The translations under genes and the position numbers were made by a program. Shown one piece after another: positions 18,859 through 26,544 of a stretch of DNA of 64,000 nucleotides. How positions within the stretch are numbered: the first letter of the stretch is position 1; each line of letters opens with the position of its first letter. The notes beneath the pieces were generated by a model. The model worked only from the letters and a program-made list of their open reading frames with translations. It was not told the origin of the DNA and made no database searches. Source of the DNA: Coriobacteriia bacterium (GTDB lineage Bacteria; Actinomycetota; Coriobacteriia; Anaerosomatales; Anaerosomataceae); the NCBI GenBank assembly GCA_030652115.1, contig JAUSBK010000001.1, forward strand, positions 120,254-184,253, given 5' to 3'.

Positions 18859-19008
18859 CTAGAGGACCGCCTTCGCTACAAGCGCCATGACGAATGCGAT
18901 GAGCGTCAGACCGAGGATGAATGCCGCCTCGGTCACGAGGCCGCCGATGTACTCGGGCCAGTTCTCCCGACTGGTGAGCCCGCGCTCACTGGGCTGTTTG
19001 CCGCGCAT
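18859..19008 (-). CDS. small single-span membrane peptide in the Trk operon
   Basis: 49 residues. It begins MRGKQPSERGLTSRENWPEY, polar and basic, then continues into one hydrophobic helix (about residues 24-44) and ends AKAVL. GGGAG lies nine bases before the ATG. It fills the space between trkA and trkH with three and one free bases on either side, so a real, translated gene is likely. I do not know a family. By position it may be a small accessory subunit of TrkH, which is inference. Confidence 0.65.
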   Translation of the reverse strand: MRGKQPSERGLTSRENWPEYIGGLVTEAAFILGLTLIAFVMALVAKAVL

Positions 19009-19011
19009 CGC

Positions 19012-19677
19012 CTAGGCTCCCGTCAGCGCCTTCTTGAGCGCGCGCTCGTGTTGCACGTTGGTGAACGCGATGACCACGTCGCCCGGCTGCATCTCGGTGT
19101 CTCCGTGAACGGGCATCGCATCGTCCCCGCGGATGAGCGCAACGATAAGGCAGTCCACCGGGAGGTTGAGGTCGACCACCTTCTTGCCACAGACGACGCA
19201 CCGGTCGGTGGGCAGCTCGATCTCGACGATGGCCATGTTCCCCTTGCGCAGCGCCATGAGCGTGCGGATGTCGCCGATCGTGGCCTCTTCTTCGATGAGG
19301 CGGCTGATGATCGTCGTCGAGGAGATCGCCTCGACACCGAGCGCGTGGAAGATGTGCTCGTTCTTCGGGTTGTTCACGCGCGCGACCGCCCTCGGCACGC
19401 CGAAGGCGACCTTGGCGAGCTGGCAGGCGACGAGGTTGTCGTCATCGTCTCCGGTAGCCGCCACGAAGACGTCCGCCCGGCTGAGGCCGGCGTCCTCGAG
19501 GTAGATCGAGTCGCAGCCGTCGCCGTGGATGATGAGCGGCTCCCCGGGCAGCTCGGTGACGAGCTTGCGGGCGATCTCCTCACGCTTCTCGATCACGGCA
19601 ACCGCGTGACCGTTCTCGAGGAGCTGCCGGGCCAGGTACGACGCCACCTTGCCGCCGCCGTTGATAACGACGTACAT
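19012..19677 (-). CDS. trkA: TrkA-type potassium channel regulator, RCK domain (second copy)
   Basis: 221 residues: an N-terminal RCK/TrkA-N Rossmann domain (VVINGGGKVASYLARQL, IHGDGCD, AATGDDDDNL) and a C-terminal TrkA-C domain (about 135-221). It binds NAD(H) or ATP-type nucleotides and gates TrkH from the cytosol. DRCVVCGKKV in the C-domain adds a CxxC not usual for the family. It is directly downstream of the other TrkA-like gene with three bases between them, so a heteromeric ring is possible. Confidence 0.93.
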   Translation of the reverse strand: MYVVINGGGKVASYLARQLLENGHAVAVIEKREEIARKLVTELPGEPLIIHGDGCDSIYLEDAGLSRADVFVAATGDDDDNLVACQLAKVAFGVPRAVARVNNPKNEHIFHALGVEAISSTTIISRLIEEEATIGDIRTLMALRKGNMAIVEIELPTDRCVVCGKKVVDLNLPVDCLIVALIRGDDAMPVHGDTEMQPGDVVIAFTNVQHERALKKALTGA

Positions 19678-19680
19678 CGC

Positions 19681-20322
19681 TCACTCCTCCATGAAGCGCT
19701 CGACTTTGGGGAAGACCTCGTCCTTGACCGCGGCGAAGATGATGTCGCCCTGATGGAGCACCATCTGCGGCTCAGGGATGTGGGCGACCCGCCCGCGGAC
19801 GACCGAGAAGATACGGAAGCGACGCTCGATCTCGATCTCGTCCACCTGCTTCCCCTCGACCGCTGATCCGCCTTTGAACTCGATCACCTCGATATCGTCG
19901 ATGCTGTTGAGGTGGTGTCCGTGACCGGACTTGATCTTCTCCATGAGCGACTCGGCCACGAGCGTGGTCCCGCAGACGTAGTCGAGGTCCAGCAGCTGGT
20001 AGGTGCGCTCCCGCACGGGATTGTAGAGACGCGCCACCACGTGCCGCACGCCGAAGATGGTGCGCGCCACCTCGGCGGCCATGAGGTTCGTGTTGTCGAG
20101 GTCGGTCGTGGCCGCGAAGGCATCAGCCTCCCGGATGCCGGCCTCCTCAAGAACTTCTTCATCGAAGCCGAGACCGAGAATGGTGACGCCATTGAACGTG
20201 CCGCCCAGCCGACGGAAGGCCGACTCGTCGCGGTCGATCACGACGACGTTGTGCCCCTCGACCGAGAGCATCATGGCGAGTTGTGAGCCCACACGCCCAC
20301 ATCCCACAACGACGATGTTCAT
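19681..20322 (-). CDS. trkA: TrkA-type potassium channel regulator, RCK domain (first copy)
   Basis: 213 residues with VVVGCGRVGSQLAMMLS at the nucleotide-binding N-terminus, IDRDE at the strand-2 end and ATTDLDNTNL, then a TrkA-C domain ending in FAAVKDEVFP. It is the first gene of the five-gene minus-strand operon trkA-trkA-peptide-trkH-lipoprotein. Two separate single-RCK genes replace the single double-RCK TrkA of Escherichia coli. Confidence 0.94.
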   Translation of the reverse strand: MNIVVVGCGRVGSQLAMMLSVEGHNVVVIDRDESAFRRLGGTFNGVTILGLGFDEEVLEEAGIREADAFAATTDLDNTNLMAAEVARTIFGVRHVVARLYNPVRERTYQLLDLDYVCGTTLVAESLMEKIKSGHGHHLNSIDDIEVIEFKGGSAVEGKQVDEIEIERRFRIFSVVRGRVAHIPEPQMVLHQGDIIFAAVKDEVFPKVERFMEE

Positions 20323-20465
20323 CGCCTGCGACCGCCTTCTTCCCCGGCCGGGACTCCCCTACCGGCTGAACAACAACGCTCGACGCTACTCCTGGCCGTA
20401 TGCCCCGTCAAGATAGAACGTTACACCCCGCATGCGGTGCCGTCCCCTGTCACGACCCGGGAACA

Positions 20466-20496
20466 CGAACGGGCGCCCGGTGTGGGCGCCCGTTCG
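20466..20496 (-). terminator. strong hairpin after the DUF5679 gene
   Basis: A perfect 13-base stem (CGAACGGGCGCCC) closes on a five-base loop, 22 bases after the DUF5679 stop and before the trkA operon. It should separate the two transcription units; no T-run follows. Confidence 0.6.
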
Positions 20497-20518
20497 ATAC
20501 CTATGAAGCGAAGACCGG

Positions 20519-20665
20519 CTACTTGCCGATCTTGAAGATCTTCGTCCCGCAGACGGGGCACAGGCCCTGCGTGGCCGGACGGCCGTTCTTCATCACGATG
20601 TCCTTGGCGTCCTTGATCTCACGCTTGGCCTTGCACTTGACGCAGTAACCTTCCTTGGCTGCCAT
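20519..20665 (-). CDS. DUF5679 small zinc-ribbon protein
   Basis: 48 residues. YCVKCKAKREIKDAKD, then GRPATQGLCPVCGTKIFKI: two CxxC knuckles that should hold one zinc. This matches DUF5679, a short family common in Actinobacteria and Chloroflexi, function unknown. A full AGGAGG lies before the ATG, so high expression is likely. It has its own terminator hairpin. Confidence 0.88.
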   Translation of the reverse strand: MAAKEGYCVKCKAKREIKDAKDIVMKNGRPATQGLCPVCGTKIFKIGK

Positions 20666-20745
20666 GCGCCTAACCTCCTTGATTCCGTCGTCGCGTCCCC
20701 CAACGGGAAGCGGATACCCACTCGGAGCATCGCGCTCCGAGGCAA

Positions 20746-21435
20746 CTATACACCGTAGTTACCCCGTGTGAAGCCCAAGCGTCGCCCAACGATGAAGAGC
20801 ATGAGGGCGGACATAAGGACAAGCACCCCCCAGAGCGCTCCTGCTGAAACCCAGAACGCGATGGGGAAGACCCGTATGAGCAGGGCATTCTCGGGGAATG
20901 TCCACGTTCCGGGCTCGAAGAACAGGCTGTGAAACCAGGAGAAAAACGAGCCGAAATCGACTGTCCCCACGAGTACGCTGAGCACGGCACCAATCGCCAG
21001 AAGCAGTGCTGCGCCGCGCAGGCCGGAGCCCACGACGCGTCGGCCGTCGGCCGTCCTCGCACGCAGCACGGCCCACATGACCGCGAGCACCAGCAGGACG
21101 AACGTGAGTCCTCTGGCGGGCAGCAGCACGTCCCTGACGTCCACCAGGTGCGATACCGCCGCCTCGTCGAACGCCGGAGCACCCGCGATAGTCTCGGGCA
21201 GCGCTGGAGCATCGGCCTCGAGCACGAAGACGCGCACCGCCTCGGCCGCCTCGATGGTGGCGTCCTCGCCAAGGCCGGTCAGGCTTGCCGAGTCGACCGC
21301 CAGCACGATCGCGCGAACGCAGGGCGCCGTCGTGACGGGCAGCAGAGCCACGCCGATGGCGGTGATGGCGAGCAGGATGGCCGCGAGTGCGGCTTCGGCA
21401 CGCGCTAGGCCGCGAAGGCCCGTCTCACGCGTCAT
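20746..21435 (-). CDS. TIGR01906/DUF1461 integral membrane protein
   Basis: About 229 residues with four membrane helices. After helix 3 comes FSWFHSLFFEPGTWTFPENALL and then RVFPIAFW; the FHxLFF...W...L...FP pattern is the hallmark of DUF1461 (TIGR01906). Function unknown. I start at MTRETGLRGLAR (21435), which overlaps the GGDEF gene's stop by 11 bases; an ATG three codons earlier is possible. No promoter is needed if it is read through from the GGDEF gene. Confidence 0.82.
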   Translation of the reverse strand: MTRETGLRGLARAEAALAAILLAITAIGVALLPVTTAPCVRAIVLAVDSASLTGLGEDATIEAAEAVRVFVLEADAPALPETIAGAPAFDEAAVSHLVDVRDVLLPARGLTFVLLVLAVMWAVLRARTADGRRVVGSGLRGAALLLAIGAVLSVLVGTVDFGSFFSWFHSLFFEPGTWTFPENALLIRVFPIAFWVSAGALWGVLVLMSALMLFIVGRRLGFTRGNYGV

Positions 21436-22669
21436 CGTCGGCATCGTCGACCAGCCAGGAAGCCCGGACGGTGTTGCCGCCGGCGCGCACCGCGGTCGAG
21501 AGCATGCGGTCGGCCGCGTCGATGAGCGCATCCGAGGACTCACCGTCACGCGGAGCGACTGCGACACCCACGCTCACGGTGGCGCTCACCCCGCTTGCTC
21601 GCACGGACTCGACGCCTGCCCGGAAGGCCTCGGCGATCGCCAGCGCCCGATCGCCGATCGGCAACGGCGCTCCCTGGTACCGGCCCACCTCGGGAAGGAT
21701 GAGGGCCAGCTCCTCACCGCCAAAGCGACACGGCACATCCACGTTGCGAGACCACTCCCCTGCCTGCGAGTCGCTGACCTCCCGCAGCTTACGGCCGATC
21801 GCTGCGAGCAGCGCGTCGCCAATGTCGACCCCGAACGTGCGATTCACCTCGCCCAGCCCGTCGATGTCAGCGAGCACAAGCGCAACAGACCGATCGTTGC
21901 GCCGTGCTCGTTCGATCTCGGTCGGGAGCACGCGCTGGAAGTACGGGCGGTTGAACAGGCCGGTCAGCTCGTCGACGAACGAGCTCTCCTGGAGCTCGCG
22001 CTCGCGAGAACGGATCGTCTTCATCATCAGCATGCCGACAAGCGCGGCTCCGGCGTACAGGGTCACCTTCCACAGATAGCGCACGAGAACGTACGTAAGA
22101 TTCGCGTGGAGCTCATTCGCCACGAAGGGCAGATCGATGTGGGGCAGCCATCCCAGGTACTCGCCGAACAGCACGAAACCGTAGAGCGCCGAGCACGCTG
22201 CAACGAGCATCCAGACTTGCGATCGCTTCGGCAGGATGAACGCGGCCTCGAGTACGAACAGGACGTACATCGACGAGAACCACGAGTAGACACCGCCGCT
22301 GTAGTACACCAGCACCGTCACGACGATGGCGTCGAAGAGCAGCTGCGCCTGGTTCAGATAGGCGATGTTGGCGAACCTGCGGTACGTGACCTGATACAGC
22401 CCGTTGTAGAGGAGCACGCCGAGGAGCGCGATCGCGGGGATGATCATGTTGCGCATGAGGATGTCGAGGTCGGTGCTCAGTCCGTAGATCGACGCCGCCA
22501 CGACAGAGTAGGCGGCGAGCACCGCGACGATCGCCCAGCGCACGCGAATGACCAGCCCGACTCGCTCGGCGTTCGCGCGAAGCGCTTCGATGTCGTACTG
22601 TGTCGGCTGCTCCCGCCATGAGACGACCGCGGTGCGGGCCAGCGTCTTGGCGATCTTGCTCTGGTTCAC
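21425..22669 (-). CDS. membrane GGDEF-domain protein, putative diguanylate cyclase
   Basis: 414 residues: about six membrane helices between residues 40 and 220, then a GGDEF domain starting DELTGLFNRPYF. The catalytic loop reads RFGGEELALILPE, i.e. GGEEL; the first four positions fit active cyclases (GG[DE]E), while Leu in place of Phe is a mild change. It should make cyclic di-GMP from GTP, probably responding to a membrane signal. No EAL domain or I-site RxxD is obvious. GTG start with GGAGG upstream. Confidence 0.9.
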   Translation of the reverse strand: MNQSKIAKTLARTAVVSWREQPTQYDIEALRANAERVGLVIRVRWAIVAVLAAYSVVAASIYGLSTDLDILMRNMIIPAIALLGVLLYNGLYQVTYRRFANIAYLNQAQLLFDAIVVTVLVYYSGGVYSWFSSMYVLFVLEAAFILPKRSQVWMLVAACSALYGFVLFGEYLGWLPHIDLPFVANELHANLTYVLVRYLWKVTLYAGAALVGMLMMKTIRSRERELQESSFVDELTGLFNRPYFQRVLPTEIERARRNDRSVALVLADIDGLGEVNRTFGVDIGDALLAAIGRKLREVSDSQAGEWSRNVDVPCRFGGEELALILPEVGRYQGAPLPIGDRALAIAEAFRAGVESVRASGVSATVSVGVAVAPRDGESSDALIDAADRMLSTAVRAGGNTVRASWLVDDADDDA

Positions 22670-22730
22670 ACGCTGCCTCCGAGCGCCCGGACGTATCCGT
22701 CCGAGCCATGCGCTGGCGCTGGCCGGGACC

Positions 22731-24662
22731 CTACAGGTCGCGTACCAGCGCGGTGACGAATCCTGCGGCCTGCTCGACGGTCTTAGCTGTCACGTTGTCG
22801 ACCGTGTCGGTGCGCCAGCGCCAGTTCGGCACACGCCCGTTGATGTCGAACGCCATGATCGTCATCGCTTTGAACCGCCGGGCGAGCGCCGGCGTGACGC
22901 TGGTGGTAAGGCCCCTGCGAGTGCCGCCCTTCACCGCGATGCCGTTCTCGCGTGCGGTCCGCTTCGCCTGGGTCACCAGGCGCCGGTCGGAGCGATAGGT
23001 CCGGCCCATGCCCTCTTCGGTGACGTAACCGACTGCGCCAGCGCCGACGTTCTCGATGTTGATGATCAGCGCGTCGTCGAGATCGTCTCCGTACTCTTCG
23101 AGCAGGGCCCGGATGCCGCACCCGCCGGCGTCGTCTGCTCCCGTCGCGACGAACCAGATCTCCTTCTCCACCAGCGCCCGGTCTACGTTCTCGGTCACGC
23201 GCCTGCGTATGCGTGCTGCCGAATCGACCGCCGAACCGTCTTCGCCCGCTGGGTCGCCCGCCGTTCCGGCCTTGAATCCGAACTCGTCGTCATCGTCGAT
23301 GTTGTCCCAGCTGCCGATCTGCTTGCCCGCCTTGCGGACGTCGAAACCCTTGCCGATGCCGAGCCATGCGCTGATGCCGTGACCCTGATGGACCTCGTCG
23401 TCGTCATCGGGCTCCGGCGACGGCCCGGCTGTGGGTTGTGGCTTCGGCGCGGGGGCCGGTGCCTCCTGGGCAGGCTCGAACATCAGCCGCTCCTGCCCCT
23501 CGACCAGGTCCTCGTCCTCCGCGGGCGGCGGCGGCGTTGCGTCCCAGCGCGCGGGGATAGGCGCAGGGGCCGGTTTGCTTGGCGCCGCTGGGCGCGATGT
23601 GCGCCACGAGTCAACGACCGGGCGAGGCGTCTCCGCCGGCGTCTCAACGTCCTCCCAGAGCGGACCCACACCGGCCTCCTCGGCCCAATCGCCTGAGGGC
23701 GCGCTCGAGGCAGGCGCCGACTCCGGCACCACCGGGCTCACCGGCTCGGACACGCGCGGGCTCACCGGCTCGAGTGTCCCGGTCTCCCAGTCGATGTCGC
23801 CGAAGCCGCCGAGCGACGCATCTTCGACCACGGGGACAGAAGCGTCGTCGACAGATCGGTACTCGAGCAGCGCCTCGTCGGGCGCCACGCCGGCGTCGTA
23901 GGCGGCCTCCACGCTCCGGCGCAAGGGCCGGTCGTGGAACTGCACCTCGTCGGGCTCGGGAACCGTCGCTTCCATCACGCTGATCATCGCGGCCACGCCC
24001 GATGCGTTGGCGTTCGCGCCGTCGGTTGCGTGCATGAGAAGCTCGCGATGCACGGCGATCAGCAGCGGAACGACGAGGCCGCCGCCAACCACGATCGCCG
24101 CCACCCCAGTCCACGGCTGCCAGGCGGACGCGAACGGCAGCGCCGCGAACACGATCACGAACGGCGTCGCGAATGTCATCACTTTGGTGGCGGTCACGAT
24201 CGTCCGCTGGTGCTTCACCATGCCCGGGCTGTACGCGAGCGAGGACTTGGCCGAGTCGTAGTGCGCGACGATGACGACGCGCTTCAGCCGCTCGCCCCGA
24301 CGCTGCCTCGGCACGTGCCTGGCGATGATGTTCTGGCTGGGGCCCTTCGGCATGAAGCGGGAGAGCAGCGACCGCGTCGAGAGCTCGAACCACAGAAGTA
24401 CGGCTGCCAGGACCGCGGGAACGACCGCTACCAGGGGCAGCCAGAACGTGAGCGCCACTGCAAGCAGCGTGAGCACGTGGCAGATGACGAACGGCCACGA
24501 TGTCGTACGCGCTGCGTCGAACTCCTGGCGCTCGACGTCGAGCCCCCGGGTCCGGAAGACATCTTCGATGTAGTCCGCCGCGTTCGCCTCGGCGTCAGTC
24601 GCCGCCGGACGCGGGCCGATGACCTCGGCTAGTTGGTGGACGTGTTCCATGACCTGCGACAT
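22731..24662 (-). CDS. M28-like membrane protein with large disordered insert, probably not an active peptidase
   Basis: 643 residues. The first half (1-235) has membrane helices near 57-92 and 160-205 and M28 motifs VAHYDS (His134, Asp136) and ANANASG, where family members have D just before NASG; here it is Ala. About 260 residues rich in Pro, Glu, Asp and Ser (238-495) interrupt the domain. In the second half the usual Glu-Glu pair is Asp-Asp (TGADDAGGCG) and the last zinc His in the HTxxD segment is missing (WRWRTDTVDN). Several metal ligands are thus altered. It may be a scaffold or a much diverged enzyme. GGGAGG precedes the ATG. Confidence 0.75.
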   Translation of the reverse strand: MSQVMEHVHQLAEVIGPRPAATDAEANAADYIEDVFRTRGLDVERQEFDAARTTSWPFVICHVLTLLAVALTFWLPLVAVVPAVLAAVLLWFELSTRSLLSRFMPKGPSQNIIARHVPRQRRGERLKRVVIVAHYDSAKSSLAYSPGMVKHQRTIVTATKVMTFATPFVIVFAALPFASAWQPWTGVAAIVVGGGLVVPLLIAVHRELLMHATDGANANASGVAAMISVMEATVPEPDEVQFHDRPLRRSVEAAYDAGVAPDEALLEYRSVDDASVPVVEDASLGGFGDIDWETGTLEPVSPRVSEPVSPVVPESAPASSAPSGDWAEEAGVGPLWEDVETPAETPRPVVDSWRTSRPAAPSKPAPAPIPARWDATPPPPAEDEDLVEGQERLMFEPAQEAPAPAPKPQPTAGPSPEPDDDDEVHQGHGISAWLGIGKGFDVRKAGKQIGSWDNIDDDDEFGFKAGTAGDPAGEDGSAVDSAARIRRRVTENVDRALVEKEIWFVATGADDAGGCGIRALLEEYGDDLDDALIINIENVGAGAVGYVTEEGMGRTYRSDRRLVTQAKRTARENGIAVKGGTRRGLTTSVTPALARRFKAMTIMAFDINGRVPNWRWRTDTVDNVTAKTVEQAAGFVTALVRDL

Positions 24663-24723
24663 CGGGCCTCCCGAAGCTCATCGCGAAAGAGTGCGGCTGT
24701 CGCTCATGATACCGCAGGCACCG

Positions 24724-26145
24724 TCACATCCCCGACGCGGAGTCCTCGTCAAACACGGTACGCCGTATCGCCGACTGACGCGTCTTGCCGTAGACCTCGA
24801 TCTGGTCGACGGCCACGAGCACGCCCGGTTCCGTGCGCGAGAAGTAGAGGATCGCCGCACTGTGCGGAATGTGCGGATCGGAGCGCAACTCCGTGAAGTG
24901 GACCCCGCCCGTGGTCCCCGCGCCGAGAAACACCGTCCCGTCGCGAGTCTCGAGCGCGGGCGCGTGCGTGTGGCCCGATAGCACGATCGTCGTCGCACCC
25001 GCGAATGCCTGCCCGGTCGCCGGGTCGTGCACCGCGACGATGTCGAAGACCTGCCCTGCCCGATCGTCCGCCACCTCACGGCCCCGCTCAGCCGCACGCG
25101 CCGAGTCGGGCTCAACGTCGCTGCCCGCGCCGGCCGGGTCACCGACGCCCAGGATCGCAAGACCGCCCGCGGTAATCGTCGTCTCGGCGTCGAGAACCGT
25201 AACGCCGCTGTCGGCGATCGCAGCCACGATCGAAGGCGAATCGTGGTTTCCGGGCACGAACACGTACGGGCGGCCGCTCATCTGCGCGACCGCGAGTGCT
25301 GCCTCCTGCTCGGTCCCGAAGTGCGCGATATCGCCCGTGTCGATCACGAGCGCTACGTCGTACGCCGAGGCCAGATCCAACGCGAGTTGCATGCCGACAG
25401 GATCAAGATGCAAGTCGCTCACGTGCAGCACTCGGTACGTATCGGAGAGCAGTCCTCCACCGACGTACGCCTGGTCCACTCCGTAGTAGGCGGCAAGGCC
25501 CTCCGCGAGTGCGCCAATTTGTCCCTGCAGTGTCTCGACATCGGCGATGCGGCCCTGCACGAGTGAGATCGCCTGGGGCGCATAGCTGAGCGCGCCTTCA
25601 TACGTGGGTTCCTCGAATGCGGCAGCGTCGAAGCTGCCGGCGCCGATCGCAAGGCCCAGGCCGAGAAGAACGAGCACGATCAGGCTGGACGCCGCCGTCA
25701 CGCGGCGCGACCGCACGAGCGCCCGTGCCACCACCGCGCTCGCGGCCACGGCCGCCAGCAGACCCTGGATTCCCGCGAGGGCGACCGCCCAACGGAGCGA
25801 TGCGACCCACGCATCGATCTCCTCACGTGAAGGGACGCCGTTGTTGGCGAGTGCGGTGATCCCAGCGACATCCACTTCTTCAAGTGAGATCGTCGCCGAG
25901 ATCGGCCCGGCGTGCGTGTCTGCCGAGACGCTTCCGAACGGAGGCAGCACGAGCGTGAGGACTCCGTCAGTCGCAGGCGACAGCCGGACCCCGATTCGAG
26001 CCGGACCAACCGCACGGACGGTGGATGCGGCCAGTCCAAACACCACCAGGCCGGTCACCACCGCCAAGAGCACGGAACCGATCGTCCTCACACGGTCGGC
26101 GCGCACGGACCCGATCCAGCGTTGGATGTAGCTCTCTGCCTCCAT
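24724..26145 (-). CDS. membrane-anchored calcineurin-like metallophosphoesterase
   Basis: 473 residues. Two or three membrane helices lie in the first 190 residues, with an extracellular stretch between. The C-terminal phosphoesterase domain (from about 235) has all metal motifs: SDLHLD, DTGDIAHFG, GNHDS and VLSGHTHAP. The substrate is unknown. No clear ribosome site precedes the ATG at 26145; a 17-base-pair hairpin ends six bases upstream of it, which could hide or replace it. A GTG at 26106 is an alternative start. Confidence 0.88.
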   Translation of the reverse strand: MEAESYIQRWIGSVRADRVRTIGSVLLAVVTGLVVFGLAASTVRAVGPARIGVRLSPATDGVLTLVLPPFGSVSADTHAGPISATISLEEVDVAGITALANNGVPSREEIDAWVASLRWAVALAGIQGLLAAVAASAVVARALVRSRRVTAASSLIVLVLLGLGLAIGAGSFDAAAFEEPTYEGALSYAPQAISLVQGRIADVETLQGQIGALAEGLAAYYGVDQAYVGGGLLSDTYRVLHVSDLHLDPVGMQLALDLASAYDVALVIDTGDIAHFGTEQEAALAVAQMSGRPYVFVPGNHDSPSIVAAIADSGVTVLDAETTITAGGLAILGVGDPAGAGSDVEPDSARAAERGREVADDRAGQVFDIVAVHDPATGQAFAGATTIVLSGHTHAPALETRDGTVFLGAGTTGGVHFTELRSDPHIPHSAAILYFSRTEPGVLVAVDQIEVYGKTRQSAIRRTVFDEDSASGM

Positions 26146-26150
26146 GGGAC

Positions 26151-26187
26151 AACGATACCCCGCGACCGGCGGTCGCGGGGTATCGTT
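26151..26187 (-). terminator. 17-base-pair hairpin between the cytochrome gene and the phosphoesterase gene
   Basis: AACGATACCCCGCGACC pairs perfectly with its complement around GGC. It lies 20 bases after the small cytochrome stop and directly before the phosphoesterase start. It most likely ends the hcp operon; no T-run is seen on the minus strand. Confidence 0.6.
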
Positions 26188-26206
26188 TGCGCCGCACGCA
26201 CGGGTC

Positions 26207-26539
26207 CTAGGGCCCCATCGCAGACGTGCCGTCCTGGTGGCAGCCGAAGCACTCGCTCATGCGATAGGTGGCGTGCTCGGCCGCCACGTCGGGATCGTCG
26301 CTGTGGCACACGCAGCCCGGGATCTCGATCGCGAGCGGATCGGACTTCTCGTCCTGTGTGGGGACCAAACCCCCGGTCTCCGAAGTTGTCACTGCCCCGG
26401 AAACCGCGACAGGCGCTGCCGCTTCCGGACGCACCTGCGTGTTCACGGGCTTGCCGAGCGCGAACATGACCACGGCGATGCCGCCCAGCACGAATAGGCC
26501 CACAACCACAATGAGGCCGGTGCGCTGCAGCGTCTTCAT
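26207..26539 (-). CDS. small membrane-anchored cytochrome-like protein of the hcp operon
   Basis: About 110 residues. One membrane helix (about 8-30) anchors it, followed by an Ala/Pro/Val-rich linker and a C-terminal domain with GCVCHSDDP and ECFGCHQDG. The second is a normal CXXCH c-type haem site; the first is CVCH, one residue short. A nearby AEHATYRMSE could give a haem ligand. It starts five bases after the hcp stop, so it may feed electrons to the outside or to Hcp, which is inference. The weak ribosome site fits translational coupling. Confidence 0.7.
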   Translation of the reverse strand: MKTLQRTGLIVVVGLFVLGGIAVVMFALGKPVNTQVRPEAAAPVAVSGAVTTSETGGLVPTQDEKSDPLAIEIPGCVCHSDDPDVAAEHATYRMSECFGCHQDGTSAMGP

Positions 26540-26544
26540 CTGCT

